In this document: positions 52,246-60,312 of the stretch, one piece after another
How positions within the stretch are numbered: the stretch's first letter is position 1
Layout of the letters: each line of letters begins with the position of its first letter
NCBI GenBank assembly: GCA_026396015.1
Contig: JAPLXP010000014.1
Span: 1 to 64,000, forward strand
Reading direction: 5' to 3'
Source of the DNA: Candidatus Nomurabacteria bacterium
Lineage (GTDB): Bacteria > Patescibacteria > Paceibacteria > UBA9973
DNA length: 64,000 bases
Notes under the pieces: model-generated
What the model saw: the letters and a program-made list of their open reading frames with translations, nothing else
Database searches by the model: none
Told to the model about the DNA's origin: nothing
Position numbers and translations under genes: made by a program

Positions 52246-53985
52246 ATGTCTATACTTTTTACATATTTAAAGCATTATTGGAAGCTACTATTATTAGCTC
52301 TAGTTCTCGCTACTATCAATCAAGTCTTCTCACTTCTTGACCCCCTCATATTCCGTCATGTGATCGATGGGTATGCCACAAAATTTGATCAATATACATT
52401 CGCAGAATTCGCGCGTGGAGTAGGATACCTATTGCTATTGGCAGTTGGTGCAGCATTTGTATCTCGTGTAGCCAAGAATTTCCAGGATTACTATGTGAAT
52501 ACCATCACTCAGCGTATCGGCGCAAAAATGTATGCTGATGGGATATCGCATTCACTATCTCTTCCTTATCAGCAATTCGAGGACGAACGCAGTGGCGAGA
52601 CACTAGGTAAAATACAGAAGGTTCGTACAGATATTGAAAAATTGATAGCATCCATGATAAATGTGATCTTCGTATCACTCGTAGGATTCGTCTTTGTCAT
52701 TATCTACGCATTAAAAGTCTACTGGGTGATCGCACCACTGTATATACTCGCGATACCATTGATCGGTGGAGTCAGCTATGTATTGAGCAAGAAGATTAAA
52801 AAAGTTCAGAAAACTATCGTAGCAGAGACTGCCGCACTAGCAGGCACTACGACAGAATCCCTCCGCAATATTGAGCTCGTAAAGAGTCTAGGCCTAGCCG
52901 AGCAAGAAATAGGAAGACTGAACAATACGACAGGTAAAATACTAGAACTGGAGCTTAAAAAAGTGAAATACCTACGAAGTCTGTCATTTGTCCAAGGTAC
53001 GATTATAAACTTTGTCCGTACTGCTATCCTATTTATAATGCTGTATTTGATTTTTGCTCAGAAGATTACATTTGGAGAATTCTTTTCACTATGGATCTAC
53101 TCATTCTTCCTCTTTGGGCCCCTACAGGAACTTGGAAATATTATTGGTACATATCGTGAGAGTGAAGCATCGTTGGAAAACTTTAAAAAGATCCTCGATA
53201 GTAAACCAGAAGAGACACCAGAGAATCCAAAACATATCGGAGATATAAAATCACTATCATTCAAAGAAATAAAATTCAAACACAAGATGGCAAGTGTCGA
53301 AGCTCTGAAGAATGTTTCTTTTGAAGTAAAGCAGGGTGAGACAATAGCATTCGTAGGACCATCTGGAGCAGGCAAGACTACACTCGTAAAGCTCCTCGTA
53401 GGCCTCTACAAGCCCGCAGGCGGAGAGATTTCTTACAACGAGATACAGAGTGCAGATGTAGATCTAAATGAGCTACGTAGTCAAATAGGATTCGTCACTC
53501 AGGATACCCAATTATTCGCTGGAACGATAAGAGAAAACTTATTATTCGTGAATCCGGGTGCTACAGACGAGATGTGTCTAGACGCATTAAAGAAATCTGC
53601 TTGTGATGGACTACTCGCTCGTGCAGAAAAAGGTCTTGATACAGTTATCGGTGAAAACGGTGTAAAAGTCTCTGGTGGTGAGAAGCAACGTCTATCTATC
53701 GCCCGCGCACTATTACGTAAACCAAAGTTATTGATATTCGACGAGGCGACAAGCTCGCTCGACTCTCTGACAGAGGAAGAAATATCAAAGACAATCCAAT
53801 CTGTCAGTGAATCAAAAAATCACATCACCGTATTGATCGCGCACCGCCTATCGACAATCATGCATGCAGACCGCATCTATGTATTGGAAAAAGGAAGTGT
53901 CACAGAGAGTGGTAGTCATACAGAGCTACTCTCACAGAGCGGACTATATGCAGCTATGTGGAGACAACAAATCGGAGAGAATTAG
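52246..53985 (+). CDS. ABC exporter, fused membrane and ATPase domains
   Basis: A half-transporter of the MsbA/type IV exporter class: six membrane helices in residues 1-310, then an ATPase domain with Walker A GPSGAGKTTLVKLLVG, Q-loop GFVTQDTQLF, signature KVSGGEKQRLSIARALL, Walker B LLIFDEATSSLDS and the switch histidine in LIAHRLSTI. It must dimerise. The substrate (lipid, peptide or drug) cannot be told. 579 residues is normal. It is a single-gene unit between a leaderless promoter and a strong terminator. Confidence 0.95.
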   Translation: MSILFTYLKHYWKLLLLALVLATINQVFSLLDPLIFRHVIDGYATKFDQYTFAEFARGVGYLLLLAVGAAFVSRVAKNFQDYYVNTITQRIGAKMYADGISHSLSLPYQQFEDERSGETLGKIQKVRTDIEKLIASMINVIFVSLVGFVFVIIYALKVYWVIAPLYILAIPLIGGVSYVLSKKIKKVQKTIVAETAALAGTTTESLRNIELVKSLGLAEQEIGRLNNTTGKILELELKKVKYLRSLSFVQGTIINFVRTAILFIMLYLIFAQKITFGEFFSLWIYSFFLFGPLQELGNIIGTYRESEASLENFKKILDSKPEETPENPKHIGDIKSLSFKEIKFKHKMASVEALKNVSFEVKQGETIAFVGPSGAGKTTLVKLLVGLYKPAGGEISYNEIQSADVDLNELRSQIGFVTQDTQLFAGTIRENLLFVNPGATDEMCLDALKKSACDGLLARAEKGLDTVIGENGVKVSGGEKQRLSIARALLRKPKLLIFDEATSSLDSLTEEEISKTIQSVSESKNHITVLIAHRLSTIMHADRIYVLEKGSVTESGSHTELLSQSGLYAAMWRQQIGEN

Positions 53986-53990
53986 AAATA

Positions 53991-54022
53991 AAAAGCCCCG
54001 CGGCATATGCCGCGGGGCTTTT
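53991..54022. terminator. Very strong bidirectional terminator
   Basis: A perfect 32-base palindrome, AAAAGCCCCGCGGCAT with its complement, between the exporter gene and converging murI. Confidence 0.9.
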
Positions 54023-54026
54023 GTAT

Positions 54027-54818
54027 TTATAAATATTTTATTTCAAAATCATCCCCATACCAATCTTGTCCATATTTTTGAAAAATAGGATTTTCTCCTG
54101 TGATATAGAATATGAGCGATCCGTCTAAAGCCAATTTATTATTAAAATTTTGATTTTCTTTTATGTATTTTTCAAGGAATGGTGGAGTTATCTCTTCTTG
54201 AAGAATCCAATTTGAGACATTTGGAAAAATATTTTTAAATTCTGACACAGCGATACCATAGTGCGTACATCCGAGCACTACAGAATCCACACCAGCAGGT
54301 ATGACTTCTCTATTCTGATCTAGATATGCAGACACATCCCCTCCTTTTTCTATGATAGAGGCGAGCTCTGGCAATACGAATTCATGAGTTTCAATATTCT
54401 TTTCTTCGAGAGATTCTTTATAAAAATGTGAATCCACAGTCCGGTGTGTAGCAAAAACCATCACACCGTTTGAATCTGAGATTGATTCTACTGTAGGATG
54501 TGCGATGCCGAATAGTAATCTGTCTGGATAATTTTCTCTTACCCATTCTTTCAACTCTGGATATATGGCTGTACTAGTAGTATTGCAAGCGAGCAATACT
54601 ACTACACAATTCTGCTCGCCATACAGGAATGCCAAAGCGGTAGTAGTAAAAACAAACAAATCATTTTTTGATTTATTCCCGTATGGCACATTCTTTTGAT
54701 CACCATAGAATACGTAATTGTATTCAGGGAGTAATTCTCTGATGTGCTTCAATATCCATAGTCCACCTAGGCCTGAATCAAATACTCCAATATTTCCTTT
54801 TGTATTTTCATTATTCAT
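54027..54818 (-). CDS. murI: Glutamate racemase
   Basis: MurI makes D-glutamate for peptidoglycan. The motifs GVFDSGLGGLWILKHIREL, YGDQKNVPYGNKS, the catalytic cysteines in LACNTTST and GCTHYGI, and IGIAHPT-like FGIAHPTVES are present in 263 residues. It starts at the stop codon of the upstream peptidase gene (overlapping TAATG), so translation is coupled. It supports an organism with its own peptidoglycan building steps. Confidence 0.95.
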   Translation of the reverse strand: MNNENTKGNIGVFDSGLGGLWILKHIRELLPEYNYVFYGDQKNVPYGNKSKNDLFVFTTTALAFLYGEQNCVVVLLACNTTSTAIYPELKEWVRENYPDRLLFGIAHPTVESISDSNGVMVFATHRTVDSHFYKESLEEKNIETHEFVLPELASIIEKGGDVSAYLDQNREVIPAGVDSVVLGCTHYGIAVSEFKNIFPNVSNWILQEEITPPFLEKYIKENQNFNNKLALDGSLIFYITGENPIFQKYGQDWYGDDFEIKYL

Positions 54819-55522
54819 TAAATTACAATCAATTCTTTTGGTGACTTTGTAAGGATAGTGCTACCCTTTTTGGTAACCAGGATAGTATCCTCTATACGAA
54901 TACCCAATTTATTTTTTATATATACACCTGGCTCGACTGTGATGACCATATTATCGTCGAGAATTGGTTTTGTGATTTTAAAATAAATTCGTGGATTTTC
55001 ATGAATGAGTTTCCCTACTCCATGACCTGTCATATGGATAAAATATTTAGCATATCTACCGAGTGCCTTTCTGCATACTTCGTCTACTGTGAACGCATAC
55101 ACACCACTTTTAACCTCACCAATTCCCGCTAACTCACTCTGTAAAACTAGATCATAAATTTTCTTTTGTTCAATAGTTGGAACGCCGACAAATATCGTGC
55201 GAGTCATATCTGAGCAATAGCCATTTACCTTTACCCCAAGATCAATAATCACAAAACCAGATAATTTTTTATCGGTCGGCTGTGGGTGAATATCATTGCC
55301 TGCATTACGGCCTGATGTGACGATAGGTGGAAAGCTCGGTCTTAAACCTCTTTTCTTTATCTCAAATAAAATAAAATCTCGCAATTCCACTTCGGTAATT
55401 TTATGAGTCTTGCCTAGGTCGGACCTAGGCAAGAATTTTAAGATATTTTTGAAAATAGCATCAGTCTCGCGGCAAGCCTTCTTGATATTTTCAATCTCTT
55501 CTTTTGTCTTTATTTGTGCCAT
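54818..55522 (-). CDS. M24-family metallopeptidase (Xaa-Pro aminopeptidase type)
   Basis: The pita-bread fold with two metal ions removes N-terminal residues, here more like Xaa-Pro dipeptidase than Map. Ligands are seen in IIDLGVKVNGYCSDMTRT (two Asp), MTGHGVGKLIHE (His), VITVEPGVY (Glu) and RIEDTILV (Glu). It lacks the N-terminal creatinase-like domain. Near residue 31, KFLPRSDLGKTH is encoded by a perfect copy of the REP-like palindrome read in frame. It is co-translated with murI. Confidence 0.88.
   Translation of the reverse strand: MAQIKTKEEIENIKKACRETDAIFKNILKFLPRSDLGKTHKITEVELRDFILFEIKKRGLRPSFPPIVTSGRNAGNDIHPQPTDKKLSGFVIIDLGVKVNGYCSDMTRTIFVGVPTIEQKKIYDLVLQSELAGIGEVKSGVYAFTVDEVCRKALGRYAKYFIHMTGHGVGKLIHENPRIYFKITKPILDDNMVITVEPGVYIKNKLGIRIEDTILVTKKGSTILTKSPKELIVI
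55409..55433. repeat. REP-like palindrome copy 4, inside the M24 peptidase gene
   Basis: A perfect 25-base palindrome, CTT plus core plus AAG, identical in its 19-base core to the copies around the RAYT gene about 14 kb away apart from the central base. It encodes PRSDLG, the same peptide as in the RAYT gene. Confidence 0.85.
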
Positions 55523-55637
55523 GTTATTTAAATGCGCAATAAATTATTTTCTTTTTGAATGGTCTGGCTGAGCATATTTTTGTATCTGCGAAGAGATCCG
55601 AGGACCTGAAAAAAGAATATAATTTATGAAGCTGTGT

Positions 55638-56321
55638 TTATTTTTGTAAGTATGCGAGCCAGTAGTCTCTCTTGTATATCCGTCCATCAACTGTCGGATA
55701 TGACGTCTTCTTTTCTAATGACAAAATTTTAAAATACTGACCATACATTTTTATGAAATCCTCTCGAGAAAATACACGCTCGTATAAATCTAAATCTCGC
55801 ATATAGTATGTATCGTATTCACGACCCGGGCTATCCTTCAATAAATTTTTTACATTTTTATTGCCATCTTTGCAAAGTGCGCGAACAAAGAAATATCCCC
55901 CACTTTTTAATACACGTGAGGTTTCTGATAAATATATTGCACGTCCTTTTTCATCTAGTGCATTTGAGCTGGTTATATCAAGAACGACATCAATAGATTC
56001 ATCTGGTATATCATAATGCTCACCAATGTCACCCAGCCTATAATCCACTTTTACACCAATGCCTATCGCACGTTCTTTTGCGAGAGTGAGGGCAGTTTTA
56101 GATATCTCAATACCTATCACACTGTTCCCCTCTTCTGCTAAATAGTTCGCATTACGACCAGTCCCACACCCGAGATCTAAAATATTTTTCCCATCCAATT
56201 TATATTTCTGATCCTTTTTAAGAAACTTCAAGAATCGTAAAGTGTCCGCCTGAGGACCATCCGCCTTGGTTACTAGTTTTGAATTCTGATATTCTTTTTC
56301 CCATGCACGACCCTGATTCAT
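55638..56321 (-). CDS. Class I SAM-dependent methyltransferase
   Basis: The Rossmann motif I NILDLGCGTGRNANYLAEEG, acidic motif II (VIGIEIS), and a Methyltransf_11-like core (YDIPDESIDVVLDITSSNAL, RVLKSGGYFFVRAL) are clear in 227 residues. The substrate is unknown; the TSSNAL motif in place of the usual H or N motif and a long C-terminal section are unspecific. It follows the NDH-2 gene by four bases and is probably in its operon. Confidence 0.88.
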   Translation of the reverse strand: MNQGRAWEKEYQNSKLVTKADGPQADTLRFLKFLKKDQKYKLDGKNILDLGCGTGRNANYLAEEGNSVIGIEISKTALTLAKERAIGIGVKVDYRLGDIGEHYDIPDESIDVVLDITSSNALDEKGRAIYLSETSRVLKSGGYFFVRALCKDGNKNVKNLLKDSPGREYDTYYMRDLDLYERVFSREDFIKMYGQYFKILSLEKKTSYPTVDGRIYKRDYWLAYLQK

Positions 56322-56325
56322 AAAA

Positions 56326-57576
56326 TTATATTTTGGTTATATCTCTAGAGAAAAATAGATTCATAGTCCAATCAAATGCAACTTTGATTTTTTTGAATGG
56401 TGATATGAATTTGAATAGATATACTGTTCTCCACATGAACCATGCTATAGCACCCGTAACAGGCACACCGAAAACATTGGCTAACCCCTCGAATCTGCCG
56501 AGTGACGCCATCTCTCCTTTTGATTCAAACTTGAATGGAATTAGGTCATATCCATTCATAAAGTTGTGCACGTTTTGAGCTACATGAGGGCCCTGCTGTG
56601 TAGCAACTTGAGCAGTCATAGGTAGTGGTAAACTATTTTCATTCTCTTTGATAAATGACACGTCGCCAATCACAAAAATTTCTGGATTATCTGCTATGTG
56701 CAGATTTTTATCTACAAATATTCTTCCACCTTTATCCATAGGTAAAATATTTGCAAACATTTCAGTATTTGGCTTTACTCCAGCTGTCCATACTGTATAT
56801 GATGAATGTATTTTAGTATCGTCAGAAAATACGACTTCGTCTGCGTGAACCTCCTTTACTCCAGTATTCAGATATACTTTTATTTTTTTGTCTTGCAGTA
56901 CAGTGAGGGCCTTGCCACGTAGCTTTACTGGAAAAGGTGCCAGAAGTTCTGGCCCACGATTCACTAGTGATACAGATATATCATCACAAGAAATAGAATC
57001 CTTGTAATAATCCATAAGAGTATTGTGTATAAATTCTGCCATTTCAGCTGCGAGCTCTACGCCAGTAGGACCCCCTCCGACAACCACAAATGATAGCGCT
57101 TTCTTGCGATCTTCATCTACTTTGAGTACTGATGCCTTTTGAAATGCATCGATAATACTACCACGCATCTTTACTGCATCACTCAAATCTTTTAATGCCA
57201 ATGAATGTTCCTCTGCCCCTGGTGTACCAAAATAATTTGTAGATGCACCCAATGCGACAATAAGAATATCGTATGATAATTTTTCAAGACTAGTAGTAAC
57301 AATCTTATTTTCTTTGTCGAGTGACAACACATCCGCTATATGTATCACATCACCATTGCGAGATAGGAAATGCTGGATAGACTCTACGACAGAATTCTCA
57401 GACAACCCACCTGTAGCCACCTCGTGTAGTAGTGGAGTAAATAAAAAGTAATTTGTCTTATTTACAATAGTCACATCTATTTCGTTTTTATTGAAATGTC
57501 TATATAGAGATCTATATGCGTACAATCCCCCAAACCCAGCTCCGAGTATTAGAATTTTCTTTTTTGTTTTTATCAT
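56326..57576 (-). CDS. ndh: Type II NADH dehydrogenase-like flavoprotein
   Basis: NDH-2 oxidises NADH at the membrane without pumping protons, normally reducing a quinone. FAD motif ILILGAGFGGLYAYRSLYR, ATG-like motif IVALGAS, NADH motif FVVVGGGPTGVELAAEMAEF, and second FAD motif IFVIGDVSF are present. The C-terminal 45 residues (WFMWRTVYLFKFISPFKKI) form the amphipathic membrane anchor of true NDH-2. No other respiratory gene is in the window, so electron acceptor and role are open. It overlaps the upstream membrane protein gene by four bases. Confidence 0.85.
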   Translation of the reverse strand: MIKTKKKILILGAGFGGLYAYRSLYRHFNKNEIDVTIVNKTNYFLFTPLLHEVATGGLSENSVVESIQHFLSRNGDVIHIADVLSLDKENKIVTTSLEKLSYDILIVALGASTNYFGTPGAEEHSLALKDLSDAVKMRGSIIDAFQKASVLKVDEDRKKALSFVVVGGGPTGVELAAEMAEFIHNTLMDYYKDSISCDDISVSLVNRGPELLAPFPVKLRGKALTVLQDKKIKVYLNTGVKEVHADEVVFSDDTKIHSSYTVWTAGVKPNTEMFANILPMDKGGRIFVDKNLHIADNPEIFVIGDVSFIKENENSLPLPMTAQVATQQGPHVAQNVHNFMNGYDLIPFKFESKGEMASLGRFEGLANVFGVPVTGAIAWFMWRTVYLFKFISPFKKIKVAFDWTMNLFFSRDITKI

Positions 57577-58271
57577 TTAATAATTTTTATTTTGATAATA
57601 GTACCACCATCACTCGACATTTTTATCATAACTTTATCCCCTACTCTAAGCTCTTCTTTTAAGAATTTTTTATCTATTTTAAAAGTCTTTATTCCGTCAG
57701 TCTTGTCTACAGCCGAAAAATCGATTACATCAGTAGATTCATTCACTTGAGACAATTTACCGATATATACGGAATTAGATTTAATGGCACTTCGTGCTTT
57801 CAAGCGCTGTGAATTTCTGATTGGTACATTGTTTACGTACGTACTCTTTATCGATTGCATACTATTTCTAATAGCAAAAAAATTCTCTGCCAATTCAGCC
57901 ATTCCCAAACCCAAGACAACAGCGACCAGTACACTCAGAGCAAAAATCTTATTTCTGTCTTTTACACCGGGAAGGTCAAATTTTCGATAAATAAATATAA
58001 ATACGAATACTAGACATATAGCAACCACAAGGTATTCATATAAAAAATGTTGCGGGCCATATACACTCTGATTCAAGAAATTTTCAACACTTCTCTTTTC
58101 AAAAAAATCAAAGATAAACATTGCTATTAAAAACACTGCCCCCAATATCAGGGTAGCACATATAGACAACACTCCGATTTGAGTACCACGAACAACCCAA
58201 GAAGGTATTGGTTTTTTATCTTTTATGTTTTCTTTTATCTTTAAAAGAATTTTCTGCTTATTATTATTCAT
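57573..58271 (-). CDS. Membrane protein following the ECF sigma gene, possible anti-sigma factor
   Basis: About 232 residues: a cytoplasmic N-terminus of about 28 residues, three to four membrane helices, then a beta-rich extracytoplasmic domain (NSVYIGKLSQVNESTDVIDF, LRVGDKVMIKMSSDGGTI). The start at 58271 lies within the sigma gene's last codons and follows an AAAAGGA ribosome-binding site. Anti-sigma function is inferred only from position and topology; no zinc-containing ZAS motif is seen. Confidence 0.6.
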   Translation of the reverse strand: MNNNKQKILLKIKENIKDKKPIPSWVVRGTQIGVLSICATLILGAVFLIAMFIFDFFEKRSVENFLNQSVYGPQHFLYEYLVVAICLVFVFIFIYRKFDLPGVKDRNKIFALSVLVAVVLGLGMAELAENFFAIRNSMQSIKSTYVNNVPIRNSQRLKARSAIKSNSVYIGKLSQVNESTDVIDFSAVDKTDGIKTFKIDKKFLKEELRVGDKVMIKMSSDGGTIIKIKIIK

Positions 58272-58809
58272 AATTAATTCCTTTTTCTGAAGCATATTTT
58301 TTAATTTTACTCTTCGCTCTTTTTATTTTGACAGTTATAGTATTCTCTTTTATTTTATACAAATCAGATATTTCTTTTACAGACAGACCTTCAATATAAA
58401 ACAGGGCTAGAATACTGCGCTCTTCTTCATCTACAAACTCCAAAAATTTTTCAACCATCATTTTGTCAGATAAATCCAAAGGTGCATCCTCAAAATGATC
58501 TTGATTATTTTCTAGATATGAATCGAGCGACACATTTGGATGCCTCATCTTTGGGCGAAGATGGTCAATAACTGTATTACGTGCAATACGATAAATCCAT
58601 GCAGAAAAAGGAATAGATGGTGAATATGAATTTATAAATCTATAAGCTTTATAAAAAGTCTCCGAAGTTGAGTCTTCTGCGTCGTCAGTATTACCTAGGT
58701 GCATTTTTGTAGTGTAGCGAAAGATTTTATCAAAGTATCTTTCAGTTACTTCATTAAAAAGCTCAGTATTCCCTTTCTGTATTTCTATTACTAGATCTTC
58801 ATCTGTCAT
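58264..58809 (-). CDS. ECF-type RNA polymerase sigma factor
   Basis: Region 2 (ELFNEVTERYFDKIFRYTTKMH, DAEDSTSETFYKAYRFI, PFSAWIYRIARNTVIDHLR) and region 4 (LFYIEGLSVKEISDLYKIKENTITVKIKRAKSKIKK; helix-turn-helix in the middle) identify an alternative sigma factor for stress or envelope genes. The start at 58809 (MTDEDLV) is used because the codon at 58818 lies inside the -10 box. About 181 residues. The next gene, a membrane protein overlapping by eight bases, could be its controller. Confidence 0.93.
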   Translation of the reverse strand: MTDEDLVIEIQKGNTELFNEVTERYFDKIFRYTTKMHLGNTDDAEDSTSETFYKAYRFINSYSPSIPFSAWIYRIARNTVIDHLRPKMRHPNVSLDSYLENNQDHFEDAPLDLSDKMMVEKFLEFVDEEERSILALFYIEGLSVKEISDLYKIKENTITVKIKRAKSKIKKYASEKGINYE

Positions 58810-58816
58810 AAGACCC

Positions 58817-58825
58817 ATAATAGCA
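58817..58825 (-). promoter_or_regulatory. Extended -10 promoter of the ECF sigma gene
   Basis: TGCTATTAT with TATTAT at 58822-58817, seven bases before the ATG at 58809; it abuts the preceding terminator. Confidence 0.5.
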
Positions 58826-58857
58826 CAAACCCCACATTGAAAAAATGCGGGGTTTGT
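58825..58857. terminator. Terminator after the Ala/Lys-rich protein gene
   Basis: ACAAACCCC-CATT pairs with AATG-GGGGTTTGT around a five-base loop; one A-C mismatch in the stem. Confidence 0.75.
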
Positions 58858-58878
58858 TGCTTCTAATTAAATAGAGTA

Positions 58879-59262
58879 TTAGTTAGCTTTTGGAGCAGCA
58901 GTGCCTGCTTTGTTTGCATCCTTCTTTGCTTTCATTTCTGCCTTAGCAGCTTCACGCTTTGCATTTGCATCTGCCTTTGCAGCATCAATTTTTGACTTTG
59001 CTTCTGCTTTTGCAGCATCTTTCTTTGCTTTTGCATCTGCCTTTGCAGCATCTTTCTTTGCTTTGATTTCTGCTTTTGTAGCTTCTTTCTTTGCTTTAGC
59101 ATCTACTTTAATTGAAGCTTTTTCTGTACTACCTGCATTCGCTGTATTTACTCCAGCAGCTGGAGTAGCTACTTCTGCAGCAAATACTGGAGATGCTACA
59201 ACTGCTAATAGCATAAGACCCATAGAACCACTAACCAATGCTTTTTTGAAATTATTTTTCAT
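58879..59262 (-). CDS. Secreted Ala/Lys-rich hendecad-repeat protein
   Basis: A clear signal peptide (KKALVSGSMGLMLLAVVASP, then VFA|AE cleavage) is followed by about six 11-residue repeats such as AKKDAAKADAK and AKREAAKAEMK, then a short Ala/Pro tail. The 11-residue period predicts one long alpha helix or coiled coil. Such helices span the periplasm or bind acidic surface polymers; the role here is unknown. The DNA repeats are partly identical, so length may vary between strains. Confidence 0.75.
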   Translation of the reverse strand: MKNNFKKALVSGSMGLMLLAVVASPVFAAEVATPAAGVNTANAGSTEKASIKVDAKAKKEATKAEIKAKKDAAKADAKAKKDAAKAEAKSKIDAAKADANAKREAAKAEMKAKKDANKAGTAAPKAN

Positions 59263-59350
59263 ATATATAATTGTTATTTTTTAATAATAAAAAGGCTTAT
59301 TGTTGCCCTCTATATATTACTACGTTTGAAACTAGTAAAATATGACAATA

Positions 59351-60067
59351 CTATCGAACAAAACAATCTGTATCTTTTGGCAAATATTTTTGTAATGCAA
59401 AATGAGGCATGTCCCCTGATATATAATGACATAGACCAGATTCGTTTGCTACTCTTATCCAGTCTCTATATTCAACAGAATCAACAGGGGGCACAATATC
59501 TACAGCAATACCTAATGAATGGTCTGAATCACAAGAAGGCGGAGTATGACCTTTTATAAAACCATGAATACTAGCCTCTCTAATCAATCGAGATTTTTGA
59601 GTACTATTTAATTCACTAATCTTTGAAATATCAATGTGTGTTTTATATTTACAATTATGACCCTCAGTAAAACTCTTGTCATTTACATATCTCCATATCT
59701 CCCACACTGAACGAATATGCTCACCATACAATGCGGGCCTATATACTTGCAATATATTTAACTTCTTACCCCACTTATCCTCAAACAATTTTACTGCTTG
59801 ATGTAACTCTGGCTTTGCATTATCCCAATCTAGAAACGGGTATGGATCTTCACCTACCCATTTCTTTAATTCTGGAATTTCTTTTTCGGAAACTTCAATG
59901 GGAAGAACATCTTGCTTATCTTCTATCTTAGATATTTTTACGACAGAGACTACGGGAACTTGCTTTGTATTATTAGAATCCAGATTCAAAAAAATAAATA
60001 AAATGAGCAGAATAAATCCCAACATCAAGATAACAATTTTTATATTTAAAGTTTTAATTTTAAGCAT
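59351..60067 (-). CDS. Membrane-anchored M15-like peptidase (D-Ala-D-Ala carboxypeptidase type)
   Basis: One N-terminal membrane helix (IVILMLGFILLILFIFLNL) precedes a linker and a C-terminal domain with the zinc motifs SDHSLGIAVDIVPP (H-x6-D) and GDMPHFALQ (second histidine), the pattern of VanY/M15 DD-peptidases. Four cysteines (HNCKYK, PPSCDSD, GLCHY, TDCF) may form disulfides outside the cell. It probably trims peptidoglycan stems. 238 residues; single gene downstream of tRNA-Ser. Confidence 0.8.
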   Translation of the reverse strand: MLKIKTLNIKIVILMLGFILLILFIFLNLDSNNTKQVPVVSVVKISKIEDKQDVLPIEVSEKEIPELKKWVGEDPYPFLDWDNAKPELHQAVKLFEDKWGKKLNILQVYRPALYGEHIRSVWEIWRYVNDKSFTEGHNCKYKTHIDISKISELNSTQKSRLIREASIHGFIKGHTPPSCDSDHSLGIAVDIVPPVDSVEYRDWIRVANESGLCHYISGDMPHFALQKYLPKDTDCFVR

Positions 60068-60103
60068 TTTATTTTCGCGGGGAATTCCGATTTCGTTTTA
60101 TTG

Positions 60104-60190
60104 CGGAGAGAGAGGGATTTGAACCCTCGAAGGCTTTAACACCTTGCTACCTTTCCAAGGTAGTCGTTTCAACCACTCACGCACCTCTCC
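60104..60190 (-). tRNA. tRNA-Ser (anticodon GGA)
   Basis: A class II tRNA with acceptor GGAGAGG/TCTCTCC, anticodon arm CTACC-TTGGAAA-GGTAG giving GGA, a long variable arm, and T-arm GAGGG-TTCAAAT-CCCTC. Discriminator base G. CCA is not encoded. Confidence 0.95.
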
Positions 60191-60199
60191 ATATCCTAA

Positions 60200-60265
60200 A
60201 TACGCCTGCCCGAAGGCAGGCATATTTAAGTGTTGTGGGCATTTATAAATAAGAGCCCACATGTA
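60200..60265. repeat. Two small palindromes beside tRNA-Ser
   Basis: AAATA-GCCTGCC-CGAA-GGCAGGC-TATTT near 60198-60227 and GTGGGC/GCCCAC with an AT-rich loop near 60235-60261. The first has the shape of a terminator or REP-like unit; the second may end the htpX transcript. Confidence 0.6.
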
Positions 60266-60312
60266 AAGAACATCCAGAGAGTATATTACTACTTTTACAC
60301 ACGAAACACAAA

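Noticed and set aside
54818..55522. Calling the M24 peptidase methionine aminopeptidase (map)
   Set aside because: The region before the first ligand (PPIVTSGRNAGNDIHPQPT) and spacing look more like Xaa-Pro peptidases, so no map symbol is given.
58901..59284. Plus-strand Ala/Phe-rich frame opposite the hendecad protein
   Set aside because: Antisense of the repeat region; the minus strand has the signal peptide.
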